This document shows positions 1 through 9,510 of a stretch of DNA of 64,000 nt, piece by piece (within the stretch, counting starts at the first letter, position 1; each line of letters starts with the position of its first letter). This DNA comes from Eublepharis macularius (taxonomy: Eukaryota; Chordata; Lepidosauria; Squamata; Eublepharidae). Made by a program: the position numbers and the translations under genes. The DNA lies in NCBI RefSeq assembly GCF_028583425.1, contig NC_072795.1, positions 4,983,001 to 5,047,000 on the forward strand, given 5' to 3'. The notes beneath the pieces were generated by a model, which was not told where the DNA came from, made no database searches, and worked only from the letters and a program-made list of their open reading frames with translations.

Positions 1-80
1 CTGTGTGACACAGTGCTGGACTGGTTGGGCCATTGGCCTGATCCAACATGGCTTCTCTTATGTTCTTATGTTCTTAATTC
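1..80 (+). repeat. CR1-type LINE 3' end (cut by window start)
   Basis: The stretch reading as GLIQHG-FSYVL when translated (gcctgatccaacatggcttc) is the same 3' end that follows the recognisable LINE protein end at 21831-22100 and lies antisense at 18713-18790. Only the last ~80 bases are inside the window. Confidence 0.7.
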
Positions 81-262
81 CCTGGAAGATGATTAATCCT
101 TCCATTATACATAAATAACCGTTTAGGTGATCTCGCCATTTAGGATCAAGTGCTGGAACTCAGCCTGGTTCTGAAACTGGCTCACAACAGCCCGATGAGA
201 GGGTCTTCAGCACCATGCAGTCATGGGAGGGCAAGGCACAAGGGCAGAAGAAACCCTGAACT
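79..262 (+). repeat. Duplicated segment, copy 1 (partner at 22309-22475)
   Basis: Sequence just after the LINE tail continues to match the sequence after the second LINE tail at 22309-22475 at roughly 90-95% identity by eye, including the phrase ataaataaccgtttaggtga. The match stops near 260. It is either a longer repeat that ends here or a segmental duplication. Bases 262-430 hold nothing I recognise. Confidence 0.65.
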
Positions 263-431
263 GCCACTCTTGATTTCCTCTCCCCCTTCCCTTTCCCTCC
301 TGCTAGCACCTAATAGTTCTTATAAAAACAAAACAAAAACCCACTTAACCATAGAGTGTAAGAATGTGCGCTCCACTTTTTATAACATTCATCTTGATGC
401 TTTTACCAATAAATTTAACTGTTGTCATAGA

Positions 432-640
432 TCCAGAGGAGTTAGCCTTGTTAACATGTAGGTGTAAAATAGTAAAGAGTCCAGTAGCATCTTTAAGACT
501 AACCAACTTTATAAGCTTTTGAGAACCACAGCTCTCTTCATCGGATGCATCTGACGAAGAGAGCTGTGGTTCTCAAAAGTTTATGCTACAATAAAGTTGG
601 TTAGTCTTAAAGGTGCTACTGGACTCTTTATTATTTTTAA
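432..640. repeat. Inverted pair of short element with hammerhead-like core
   Basis: Two head-to-head copies of the sequence gagtccagtagcaccttt...aagctttcgagaaccacagc. The + copy at 547-586 has stem GCAT, core CTGACGA, a short hairpin, AAAA in place of GAAA, and closing ATGC. Other copies lie at 29015-29640, 34431-34765, 34930-35103 and 49451-49618. Assignment to Penelope-like element termini is inference from the ribozyme-like core and the inverted arrangement. Confidence 0.6.
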
Positions 641-761
641 CTGTTACGAGGCTAAAAAAGCCCGTCCTGCTGCCTATCTCCCACCCACCCAGCACAGTTC
701 TCCTTGGGCTCTCTGGGAAAGTCCTAGAGAATATATATGTTCCCTTTTTTGCTGAGATGCT

Positions 762-1147
762 CTCTGTGTGTGTTTGTGATGTGCTGTCAAGTTGCCTCCG
801 ACCTATGGTGCCCCTAGGAATGAAAGACCCCCCCCCCTCCAAAGGTCATATTGTTAACAAACTTGCTCAAATCCTGCAAACTGGAGGACATGGCTTCTTT
901 TATTGAGTCAAACCATCTCGTTTTAGATTTTCCTCTTTTCCTCCTGCCTTCCACTTTTCCTAGCATTATTGACTTTTCCAGAGAATCTTGTCTTCTCATG
1001 AAGTAACTAAAGTATGATAGCCTCAGTTTTGACATTTTAGCTTCTAGGGAGAGTTCAGGCTTGATTTGATCTAGTACCCACTTATTTGTCTTTTTGGCTG
1101 TCCATGGAATCTGCAAAACTCTTCTCCAGCACCACATTTCAAATGAA
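762..1147 (-). mobile_element. BovB (RTE clade) LINE, 3'-terminal fragment
   Basis: The minus-strand translation of 814-1185 contains FEMWCWRRVLQIPWTAKK, then LDQIKPELSLEAKMSKLRLSYF and DSLEKSIMLGKVEGRRKRGK, which is the characteristic C-terminus of the BovB endonuclease/reverse transcriptase polyprotein. The 3' end reads into a TG/CA-rich tail at about 760, as in the other copies in this window. It is strongly 5'-truncated and not functional. Confidence 0.88.
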
Positions 1148-1404
1148 AACCCTATGCTGAGACAATCCAAAATAAGATGCAGCATGGATTACAAAATAAT
1201 ATCCAGAAAGGATAAATGGAAAGGCTATTTTCTTTTTCAGTGAGAATGTGTATATTTATGGGATCCTCAATTATATTTCTTAGGTATCATCGTAACTAAG
1301 TTACATCAAAAAATACAGCTTGGGGAGAGTGTTTTGGGTTCCTCCTTTGGTCTTCAGTCTTAACTGCATTGCGAGTGCCGAAAAAGGACAAGAGAGGAAG
1401 AAAC
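1148..1404. other. Left flank of the large transposon, no feature seen
   Basis: AT-rich DNA of ordinary composition with no convincing ORF or repeat. Composition changes sharply to GC-rich at the terminal inverted repeat that starts at 1408. Confidence 0.5.
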
Positions 1405-1407
1405 AAA

Positions 1408-1423
1408 GAGCCGAAACAGACGT
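1408..1423 (+). repeat. Left terminal inverted repeat
   Basis: Perfect 16-bp inverted match to 18491-18506. It sits exactly at the composition break. Confidence 0.85.
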
Positions 1424-1432
1424 GACGCATTT

Positions 1433-1492
1433 CACGTGCCGTCCACGCGATTGCACTTACACGTGTCTCCAGCGGGTTTTGCTGTTCACGTG
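1433..1492. promoter_or_regulatory. Subterminal CACGTG motifs, left end
   Basis: CACGTG occurs at 1433, 1460 and 1487, spaced exactly 27 bp apart. Further CACGTG copies are near the right end at 18362, 18464 and 18476. Subterminal repeated motifs are typical binding sites for transposase or for the accessory Myb-like protein; that role here is inferred. Confidence 0.55.
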
Positions 1493-1962
1493 CTGCCAGT
1501 GTGTTTCGGAACCCCCCCTACACGCGTTCGCGGTCGACCGTCCACGGGTTCTCGGCTGTACTTCTGTGACGCGCTTCCCTTGGCGCATGCTCACAGGAAA
1601 ATGGCCGAGAAATAGGCCATCAGTTGCTGCACCTGAAGTGGCCGGCAGGTGGCGTCATGCATTGATCGTCACTATAAGTTGGCATCGCGTCATAGCACTC
1701 TATGCGCGCTGTCCGGGTTTGCCGACGCTTGTTGGGGTTTGCTGAAAGGGCTGTTCGAAGTGACGCGGGGTGCCAGCCCCAAGAGCAGCGGGCAGGTCCT
1801 GCACCCGGCATGACCGTTGCCTATATTTTCCCTTAACCTTTGTTGCATGCAGAATGCACACTACACAGTTTGTTTAAAAAGCTTTATTGTTTTCTCTTAA
1901 AAGATTGCATTCATTTTAAAAAACTCCAAACTTTTTGTGTGCCACTCTGGGCCTTGCAAGGG

Positions 1963-2213
1963 TCAACCCAGCTTCTTCGCAGGCCTTGTCTTGTTAGATT
2001 GTCTCTGGTAGAGCCCGCCACACGCTGACTGGCCGCATGTGTGCAGGACCCACGGCTGTGCAGACACCTGTCGGCGTCTCTGGCCTGAAGCACTGGGCTC
2101 CCCGGTCCTGTGCCCGCCGATTCTGTTACGTCTTGAGGGCCGGCTCCCCGCCTGCATGTCCGCCCAATGAACATTTTGCTGACATTCAATTCCCTGGATG
2201 GTCCAATCCACCT
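1963..2213 (-). CDS. Possible 3'-terminal exon of an unplaced minus-strand gene
   Basis: On the minus strand an open frame ends with a stop at 1963, and a poly(A) signal (AATAAA, plus-strand tttatt at 1883-1888) follows about 75 bases later. The peptide, read as VDWTIQGIECQQNVHWADM at its start, resembles nothing I know. No matching upstream exon was found, and the region overlaps the promoter of the plus-strand gene at 2377. I include it because an otherwise unexplained poly(A) signal lies here. It may equally be chance. Confidence 0.2.
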
Positions 2214-2329
2214 TTCTTTGTGGTGGGGGCGGATCTTGGGGTTGCCGAATCGGGGCGCCTCGTGATGATTGACGTGTTCCGCATCCCCTCGGGGTGCGTG
2301 GAGTGTGGCTGTGGACCGTTCGCCGAGGG

Positions 2330-2336
2330 GATATAA
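2330..2336 (+). promoter_or_regulatory. TATA-like box of the left SANT gene
   Basis: GATATAA in a GC-rich setting, 41 bases before the ATG at 2377. The distance implies a very short 5' leader. Confidence 0.5.
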
Positions 2337-2376
2337 CAGTCCTTCCAGACGCGAGCGCGCCGCACAGCGTGGAGCG

Positions 2377-3648
2377 ATGCCGCCTCGTGTCCGAGCGCGC
2401 AGCCCCTGGCGTCGGTTCGAGGTCCACATGCTGCTCTCAGCGATCCTGCGCATGGGCTACGCGGGGGAGCTAATGCGCGGGGCGCGGGCACGTGCACCGC
2501 ACGCCTGGGAGGCGCTCTCCCGCGGCCTGGCGGTGTCGGGCGTCGCACGCTCGCCACAGGAATGCCGTGGGAAGTTCCGCCAGCTCCGGGACCGCTTCCT
2601 GCGCTGGCGCCAGGGGGGTCAGCTCCGACCACCGCCACACCACCGCGCAATGGAGCGCCTTCAGGAGGAGTCTGAACGGTTGGCGGCGGCGGGCCAGCAG
2701 CCGAGAGGTGAGCAGCTTTTCCGCTTTGCGCGCTTTGCGCCGGCCCTGACTTTATTCGCACGCCCCCTTTGCCGGTGGGGGACAAAAAAGAGCGCGGTGC
2801 GCCTGCTTGGCGGGCCAGGGGAGCGCGGCGCTGGAGCTCTGTGTCTTGACTGTTTGCTCTTCTGCAGGGGAGGAGCACGGGGCAGAGATCATATCCGTGA
2901 CCAGTGGAGAGGAGGCGGAGGAGGTGCCGGGCGCGGTTGTCCTCCGTGCGCCGCCATCATCGCCCACCGGAGTGGTGGCGGATACCCCGATCCGCCCTGA
3001 GTCCGCCACAACCATGGAGCCAGGTGGGTCTGCAGGTGTGACACGGATGTGCGGATGAGGGCGGGGGAGGGCTCCCCCCTGCCGCGGCCAGGGCGCTTGA
3101 TGGGCCTGGCGTTGGCAGAAGTGAATTTTTTGCCCGCCCTTGAAATCCCTGAACACATAACGTTTTGTAACGGCACAGACTCATCCGGTTCCAGCGCGGG
3201 GACTTCGCGGGATGAGGGGCGCAGGGCAGAGCTGGAGCGGGAGGATGTGCCCATAACAGTGCGTGGGCAGGTCGCGGTGGAGGCCTGCCTCAGAGTGTGT
3301 AAGTGGGGTGCCATTTCTGCTTCGAGAGGCGGGTGGGCCATCAGGGTTTTGAGCCACTGGCGACGGCGAAGATCTGTGGCTATGTGGTGGCCGCGGTATT
3401 GATCGCCGTGCCGGCAAGATCCATTGTCCTATGTTTCCCCAATGGAGACAGGTGGGGGGGAAGGGAACCCATTACTGGAGATGGGGTGAGATGGCGGGTG
3501 CGTGGCTCTCATTGTGCTCTCTCCTGCAGTGAACCGAACCGAGGCGGCGGTGACCAGGATGGCGGAGGAGATCACGACGATTGGTCAAGCGGTCCAGGAC
3601 ATGCGCCGGGACATGGCCACACTGCTGGGGAGGGGGGGGGGCGGGTGA
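2377..3648 (+). CDS. Trihelix/Myb-SANT-like DNA-binding protein, four exons (left gene)
   Basis: Predicted 241-aa protein from exons 2377-2707, 2868-3023, 3179-3298 and 3530-3648. Every donor is GT and every acceptor AG (donors gtgag, gtggg, gtaag; acceptors tctgcag, ggcacag, cctgcag), all introns are phase 1, and the joined frame stays open to TGA at 3646. Residues about 10-80 look like a Myb_DNA-bind_4 trihelix domain: WRRFEVHMLL, then HAWEALSRGL and CRGKFRQLRDRFLRW. The middle is acidic and Ser/Thr/Pro-rich. The last ~60 residues, with AAVTRMAEEITTIGQAVQDM, look coiled-coil. This layout (SANT head, coiled-coil tail) matches the gene at 6604-7791 and the accessory protein of Harbinger elements, which helps the transposase enter the nucleus and bind transposon ends. 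That role is inferred. An in-frame upstream ATG exists at 2269, but it lies before the TATA-like box. Confidence 0.7.
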
Positions 3649-3707
3649 CGGTGCACACTCATAAAGAGAGCCTGCTGTGATTGGGGTTTGTTCAAGGTTG
3701 TTTTGTA

Positions 3708-3713
3708 AATAAA
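3708..3713 (+). terminator. Poly(A) signal of the left SANT gene
   Basis: AATAAA 60 bases after the TGA at 3646-3648, followed by a T-rich stretch. Confidence 0.65.
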
Positions 3714-3797
3714 AGTTTCTTGTTTCCCTGTTTACAGTCGTTTCGTGAGGAGACACCCCCCACCCCCCACCTCCAGGGGCCACACTACCCTGCGCGT

Positions 3798-5215
3798 GCC
3801 TGGACATGTCCCAAGCTGAGAGGGACAAGGGGCTGGGGAAGCCTTCAGGTGGCTCTTGCCAGGCAGAGGGGGCACACATGGCACCCATCTTTGGCATGCA
3901 GGCTTGCAAAACTTCTCCTTTGAGGCCTACTGGGTGGGTGCCTGGCGTGGGACGGGCGAGAAGCGTGCCTGGACATGTCCCAAGCTGAGAGGGACAAGGG
4001 GCTGGGGAAGCCTTCAGGTGGCTCTTGCCAGGCAGAGGGGGCACACATAGCACCCATCTTTGGCATGCAGGCCTGCAAAACTTCTCCTTTGAGGCCTACT
4101 GGGTGGGTGCCTGGCGTGGGACGGGCGAGAAGCGTGCCTGGACATGTCCCAAGCTGAGAAGGACAAGGGGCTGGGGAAGCCTTCAGGTGGCTCTTGCCAG
4201 GCAGAGGGGGCACACATAGCACCCACCTTTGGCATGCAGGCTTGCAAAACTTCTCCTTTGAGGCCTACTGGCTCTTGCCAGGCAGAGGGGGCACACATAG
4301 CACCCATCTTTGGCATGCAGGCTTGCAAAACTTCTCCTTTGAGGCCTACTGGGTGGGTGCCTGGCTTAGGACGGGCGAGAAGCGTGCCTGGACATGTCCC
4401 AAGCTGAGAGGGACAAGGGGCTGGGGAAGCCTTCAGGTGGCTCTTGCCAGGCAGAGGGGGCACACATAGCACCCATCTTTGGCATGCAGGCTTGCAAAAC
4501 TTCTCCTTTGAGGCCTACTGGCTCTTGCCAGGCAGAGGGGGCACACATAGCACCCATCTTTGGCATGCAGGCTTGCAAAACTTCTCCTTTGAGGCCTACT
4601 GGGTGGGTGCCTGGCTTAGGACGGGCGAGAAGCGTGCCTGGACATGTCCCAAGCTGAGAGGGACAAGGGGCTGGGGAAGCCTTCAGGTGGCTCTTGCCAG
4701 GCAGAGGGGGCACACATAGCACCCATCTTTGGCATGCAGGCTTGCAAAACTTCTCCTTTGAGGCCTACTGGCTCTTGCCAGGCAGAGGGGGCACACATAG
4801 CACCCACCTTTGGCATGCAGGCTTGCAAAACTTCTCCTTTGAGGCCTACTGGGTGGGTGCCTGGCGTAGGACGGGCGAGAAGCGTGCCTGGACATGTCCC
4901 AAGCTGAGAGGGACAAGGGGCTGGGGAAGCCTTCAGGTGGCTCTTGCCAGGCAGAGGGGGCACACATAGCACCCATCTTTGGCATGCAGGCTTGCAAAAC
5001 TTCTCCTTTGAGGCCTACTGGGTGGGTGCCTGGCGTAGGACGGGCGAGAAGCGTGCCTGGACATGTCCCAAGCTGAGAGGGACAAGGGGCTGGGGAAGCC
5101 TTCAGGTGGCTCTTGCCAGGCCGAGGGGGCACACATAGCACCCATCTTTGGCATGCAGGCTTGCAAAACTTCTCCTTTGGGGCCTACTGGCTCTTGCCAG
5201 GCAGAGGGGGCACAC
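3798..5215 (+). repeat. 169/250-bp minisatellite array, left
   Basis: Units start with gcctggacatgtcccaagc at 3798, 3967, 4136, 4386, 4636, 4886 and 5055. Spacing is therefore 169, 169, 250, 250, 250, 169. The 250-bp units carry an internal duplication of 81 bases beginning gctcttgccaggcagagg. Units are more than 95% alike by eye. The many overlapping ORFs here are a side effect of the repeat and are not taken as genes. Diverged copies lie inverted at 15690-16420. Confidence 0.95.
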
Positions 5216-5344
5216 ATAGCTTACAAGCTTGCTCTTTTCTCCCCTAGGGCCAAGCTGGGCACCAGGGGGGGGCCTGGGTGGACCTCCGTCAGGAAAGGAG
5301 GGGCTCGTGGGACGCCTGTCGCCATGGGCGGGAGCATCGTGCGG

Positions 5345-6040
5345 AAAAGGACAAAATGCGCATGCGCGGTCGGTTGATCAGTACTCCAACCGCCCACGTA
5401 TGCGCACACCGGGTTCGAACGCGGGGCGCCATAGGCAGTGGGCGAGCGCCGTGCGCACTGCCCGTGGGGCCCCGCTAAGGGTAGCTGGTGCTATTCGGGC
5501 TTATCTCTCGCCCTGTAAGGGGGGGCCGGCCTCGGCCAACAGAGACCCCGGGGAATGGGGGGGCGTGCCCTGGGGGGGAAAGGTCCAATCGGTTAGGGGG
5601 GGGAGGGTCTGCAAATCATTTGTTTGGATTGGCGGGAATTTGGGGGCGGGAATGAAGTGAACCAAAAATGTTTCCTGCAGCTTAAAAGTGGCAACCATTG
5701 GGCAATTAAACGGGAAAGGAGCCAATGGGCAATGAGCCCGAGGAAGCCATCACATCACCCCGTGATGGGGCTTTGGGGGGTCGGTGTGTGTGCTTGCTCT
5801 TTATTCTCCCAACCGCGTTCCCTCACTGGCCCGGGGGGGGGGCCGTCACGGTGCAGGGTGGCGACTGATAAAAGTGCACACGCGTGGATGACTGCTTGAA
5901 TGTTGCGATCATCCACGTGTGTGCACTGCGGATTCGAACGCGGAGCACCGATGACAGTGAGCGGGCTACTTGTTCACTGGCCGCGGTGCCCCGCCAAGGG
6001 CAACGGGTCTATTCGGGCTTATGTCATGGCCGGGAAGGGG
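5345..6040. repeat. Two related ~180-bp units with box-B-like motif
   Basis: Blocks at about 5350-5530 and 5865-6040 share the order: paired sequence around an ATGCGCA or GTGTGCAC core, then gttcgaacgcgg or attcgaacgcgg, then gccccgc-aagggta/caacgg, then attcgggcttat. The TTCGAAC piece resembles a Pol III box B, but no convincing box A or cloverleaf is visible. Function unknown. Confidence 0.55.
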
Positions 6041-6260
6041 GGCGTTCCCTCGGCGAAGTAGGAAACATAACTTTACATGTATTGTTCTCTGATAAAATGG
6101 GCAGGGAATGGGGGGGGAGGGCGCGCTTCCTTGCAGAAGGAGGTGAGGCAGCGTAGTTTGGGGTGGGGCGAAGTGAATGTAAAAGGGAGGAAAGACTTTT
6201 TCCCCTTTACCAATCCCCAGAGTTTGCTAGAAAGACAAGCAAAGCGGTCGTGAAAGTTTC

Positions 6261-6266
6261 TTTATT
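6261..6266 (-). terminator. Poly(A) signal of the second SANT gene
   Basis: Minus-strand AATAAA, about 340 bases beyond the stop codon at 6604-6606. Confidence 0.55.
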
Positions 6267-6603
6267 CAGGAAAAAAAACATGGTGCGCTCAATTCAAGCA
6301 AACATTAGAAGTGCTGGAGCACAAGTCAACGAGGGTGGTGCTGGATAACAAGCAACCGCCCCACAGCCGCCACCGGTTAGAAACAAAAAGTAACCCCCTC
6401 AACATTGGGAGAACACATTAATAGGAATGCCCGATAAGACGATTAGACCCCGGTGCAGAGGGGCCTCATACACCCTACAGCCGGTAGCGTCGTGGTGGGC
6501 AGCGCTGCCTTTTTGCAAACAGGTAGCCCCTAGGAAGGGGTTCGGGGTCGGCCCGGACACGGAACCTCTTTGCACGTGGAGCGGGCGGCTCCGGCGGCCG
6601 GTT

Positions 6604-7791
6604 CTAATCTGCGGCGGGATCCGCCGTGGGAGCGTGGTCGGGAGCGTCGGCTGTGGGGGCGTCACCGTCTGCGGAGTCCCTGGGGCCGGCAGTGCTTGAT
6701 GGTGGGGCAGCGGGGGCCTCAACCGCGGAGACCATCCTCTCCAGGAGGCGCACCATGTCGCGCATGCAGCTTTCTGCCGTGGCTGCTTGGCGCTCTGCCG
6801 CTTCGACCGCCCGGCTAAACAGTTCTTTTTGCTCGCCTCGGTCAGCAGCCTCACTCTGCCGCGCCTCCTTCTCCATTGCGCAGGAGTCGGTCAGCTCCGA
6901 CGATATTTTCTCCACCGCACGCCGAGTCGCCTCCATGCACACGATCGCCTCGTTGCGCGGGCGCTCCCGGCGCCGAAGTCGGAGGTTCGACATTCGCTCC
7001 GCCGGAGACAGACGGCGTGTCCCGGCGGCCGTGGTGTCGGCTGGGTAGCGTGTAAAGAACGAGGGAGACGGTGTTAGATGGGGGCCTCCCTCCCGCGGGC
7101 ACCCCGCATTCCCGACCGCACAACTGCCCACGGGACATTACTCACCGATGGTCTCTGCCGCGGAGTGGTCGCCGGCCGCTGCTGCCACAGATCGATCTGG
7201 GAGGCAATCGCCGGCGGGCTCCTCGAAGGTGTCCTCGGTGTCCTCCGTTCCAACGCCGGCCACATTGTCAGTACCCCCCTCCGGTTCCCCCTCAGTGGCT
7301 CTGGCCGAACGTCGACGCCGGTCAACGACGGTTGGGGGGACGCCAGTGCCCATCACCCGTGGCACCACCAGATCCTGCTCCAGACGCAGGAACCGGTTCA
7401 GTTCCTCAAAGAAGGGCCAAACCCTCCGCCCGTGTCCCGAACGACTGTTCCCGTCCACACACTCCTTGTAGCCCCTTCTCAGAGTCTTCGCCCGCTCACG
7501 ACACTGCTCCCAGTCCCTGGGGAAACCCCTGGCCGCCATCTCGTTCGCGATCCACTGGAACTGGCTCACATTCCTGTAGCTTGCGGAAAGCCTGCTCTGC
7601 ACAGCGTCGTCCCCCCAAATCTGGATGAGGGCTCTCGTTTCCTCGTCAGACCAGGGGGCGGCCTTTGCCTTCTTGCCTCGGGCCGCCGGGACCACCGAGA
7701 GTCCGGCACCGGTGCAGGACGTGGGGCTGGTGCTGAGGGTGATCAAGAGAGGCAGACTGCTTGCGGGTTCGGGAGGCGTGGTGGAGTCCAT
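6604..7791 (-). CDS. Myb/SANT-like Harbinger accessory protein, two exons
   Basis: Predicted 360-aa protein. Exon 1 is 7791-7146 and exon 2 is 7040-6604, with a 105-bp phase-1 intron (donor gtgagt, acceptor ctacccag). Residues about 46-135 form a Myb_DNA-bind_4/SANT domain: APWSDEETRALIQIW, then RNVSQFQWIANEMAARGF and WEQCRERAKTLRRGYKE. After an acidic linker, exon 2 encodes a Glu/Ala/Arg-rich coiled coil (KELFSRAVEAAERQAATAES and on) and a low-complexity Ala/Pro/Asp tail. It is divergent from the transposase with 306 bases between the start codons, the gene pair expected of a PIF/Harbinger element. By analogy the protein binds transposon ends and recruits the transposase. Start chosen as the first ATG of the open frame. 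Confidence 0.8.
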
Positions 7792-8097
7792 GTTGCGGTT
7801 GGTCGTTCAGGGTGTCCTTTGCTGGGCTCGGGAGCAACAAACGATCGTCAACGGCGGTCTTCGCGGTCAGTTTCGGGCTGCCTTTACAGTAAGTTGGAGG
7901 GGGGCGCGACGCTGACGTGGCCGGCAGGGGACCAATCGCCTGTCCACTCGCTGCAAGAGACGGCTGCTCGAGAGCATCTGGGCGTCACACTCGCGCGGCA
8001 TTGGACAGTGTCGGCCACGTCACGAGGGGGCGGGGGGCGGACGTCTAAGGAGAAGGGGCCGTTGTGGGGCGGGAACCGTTGCGGTCGCCGTCACGCC
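7792..8097. promoter_or_regulatory. Bidirectional promoter between SANT gene and transposase
   Basis: The region holds an inverted pair, TGACGTGGCCG at 7913-7923 and its exact complement at 8012-8022. Each arm is accompanied by a CCAAT box pointing inward or outward (accaat at 7931, attgg at 8000). This symmetry fits a shared divergent promoter. The CRE-like TGACGTGG and the GACGTG/CACGTG theme recur at the element ends, so self-regulation by the encoded SANT proteins is possible; that is inference. Confidence 0.55.
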
Positions 8098-9423
8098 ATG
8101 GCGCCCGCTCACGGGAAGAGGAGCAGCAGGGGCCAGCCGCCGAGAGAAACACTCCGTGCCTTTGCGGTCGCGCTCTCCTTGTTCGCGCGGACGGTCATCC
8201 GCTCTACGGCTGCCACAGCTGACACTGTGGCCCTGCTCGGGAGGCAGCTGGGAGAGGAAGTTAACGGCCGCCGCGCGCGACATAGAAGAAGACTGCGGCA
8301 GTTGGTGGCAACACTTGCGTCCGTGGAGGAGATGGCGCAGTGCTTCATTGTTGCTTTCCCGCCGAGGAAGGCATGGGTGCTTCCCCGGGCATGCCCTCAC
8401 TGGTGGCCATGGTGGGAGCGCTACGAGTTCAGTGACGGGCAGTGGCTGCAGCAGTTCAGAATGCGACGTGCCACGTTCGAGTACATTGTTGGGGAGCTTC
8501 GCGAAGACCTCGTCCGCGAGACGACCCACATGCGCGACCCAGTCCCTCCCGAGGAGATGATCGCCATCACCATCTGGAAGCTTGCCACGGGAACCACAAA
8601 CTCCGCGACACTGCCCGCATTTGGCCGTGGCGTCTCTACCGTCTGCGGGATATTCGACGAGGTCTGCGAGCTCATCGCTGCAAAGCTGACCGAGAAGTGG
8701 ATCTGCATCGATTACCTCGAGGACATTATCTCCGGGTTCGAGGAGAGGGGATTCCCCAATGCCTGGGGCGCCGTGGACGGGACACACATCGAGATCCGTT
8801 CTCCGCCTTTCTCTGGGGACAAGTACATCAACCGCAAGGGATACTGCTCCATGATTCTCCAGGCGGTGGTGGACAGCGATGCACGATTCCTGGACATTTT
8901 TGTGGGCTTCCCGGGAAGGGCGCACGACGCGCGTGTGCTCCGTAACTCGCCCCTGTTCAAGAGACTCGAGGATGGCGCCCGTCGCCCGAAGCGGCCGGTC
9001 ACTCTGGAGGGGGTCACATTCGACCCGGTAATCATCGGGGACCCCGCCTATCCTCTTCGGCCCTGGCTCATGAAGCCCTATCCGGCGCCATCAACGCGCG
9101 CCCAGGAGCGCTTCAACTACAGACTGAGCCGGGCGCGCATGAGTGTGGAACGCTCGTTCGGAATTCTGAAAAATCGCTGGCTTTATTTACAGCGGCCCCT
9201 ACTTGTCAGCGAGCGCCTCATGGTCGCGGTAATCACCACCTGCTGCATCCTTCACAACATTTGCCTCTCGCGCGGGGACATCGTTTACGGGCCGTTCCCG
9301 CGCGAGCCGCTGATGGAGCCCGGGGATGAGCGGCCGCAGATTCCCTGGTCCGAGGCCGCTCTTACCGCGCGGGCAGTATCGATTCGTGCCGCCATAAGTG
9401 CGCACTTCCAGCAATACCGATAA
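8098..9423 (+). CDS. PIF/Harbinger DDE transposase (HARBI1-like), intact
   Basis: 441-aa protein, the usual length range for Harbinger/HARBI1 proteins. The C-terminal half is a DDE_Tnp_4 nuclease domain. Catalytic residues visible are D227 in WGAVDGTHIEI, D315 in IIGDPAYPLRPWL, and E351 in RMSVERSFGILKNRW, giving 35 residues between the second D and the E. The family motif FVGFPGRAHDARVLRNS is also present. The N-terminal part (MRRATFEYIVGEL, then IAITIWKLATG) is the helix-turn-helix-like region typical of the family. The frame is open upstream to 7078, but the ATG at 8098 is preferred because it lies beyond the divergent promoter and gives the family's usual N-terminus. No frameshift or missing catalytic residue is seen, so it may be active. 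It should cut at the terminal inverted repeats of the surrounding element with help from the Myb/SANT protein. Confidence 0.92.
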   Translation: MAPAHGKRSSRGQPPRETLRAFAVALSLFARTVIRSTAATADTVALLGRQLGEEVNGRRARHRRRLRQLVATLASVEEMAQCFIVAFPPRKAWVLPRACPHWWPWWERYEFSDGQWLQQFRMRRATFEYIVGELREDLVRETTHMRDPVPPEEMIAITIWKLATGTTNSATLPAFGRGVSTVCGIFDEVCELIAAKLTEKWICIDYLEDIISGFEERGFPNAWGAVDGTHIEIRSPPFSGDKYINRKGYCSMILQAVVDSDARFLDIFVGFPGRAHDARVLRNSPLFKRLEDGARRPKRPVTLEGVTFDPVIIGDPAYPLRPWLMKPYPAPSTRAQERFNYRLSRARMSVERSFGILKNRWLYLQRPLLVSERLMVAVITTCCILHNICLSRGDIVYGPFPREPLMEPGDERPQIPWSEAALTARAVSIRAAISAHFQQYR

Positions 9424-9426
9424 TTC

Positions 9427-9432
9427 AATAAA
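9427..9432 (+). terminator. Poly(A) signal of the transposase
   Basis: AATAAA four bases after the TAA stop codon (9421-9423). Confidence 0.75.
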
Positions 9433-9510
9433 GCTGTGACCGGTACAGCCGGTTTCAGACTGTGTGTCTCTATCCGGGGCGGGGGGTGGGATGGTGGTGA
9501 GGCGGGCTGA

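Noticed and set aside
3845..5217. Many overlapping ORFs with repeated peptide such as MLCVPPLPGKSHLKASPAP on both strands
   Set aside because: They follow the minisatellite period exactly, exist in several frames on both strands, and have no separate start or splice signal.
5395..5440. A functional tRNA gene at the TTCGAAC motif
   Set aside because: No acceptor stem, anticodon arm or proper box A could be folded around it.
7078..8097. N-terminal extension of the transposase frame back to 7078
   Set aside because: The extension runs antisense over the SANT gene exon and through the divergent promoter, and has no family similarity. The ATG at 8098 gives the usual Harbinger length.
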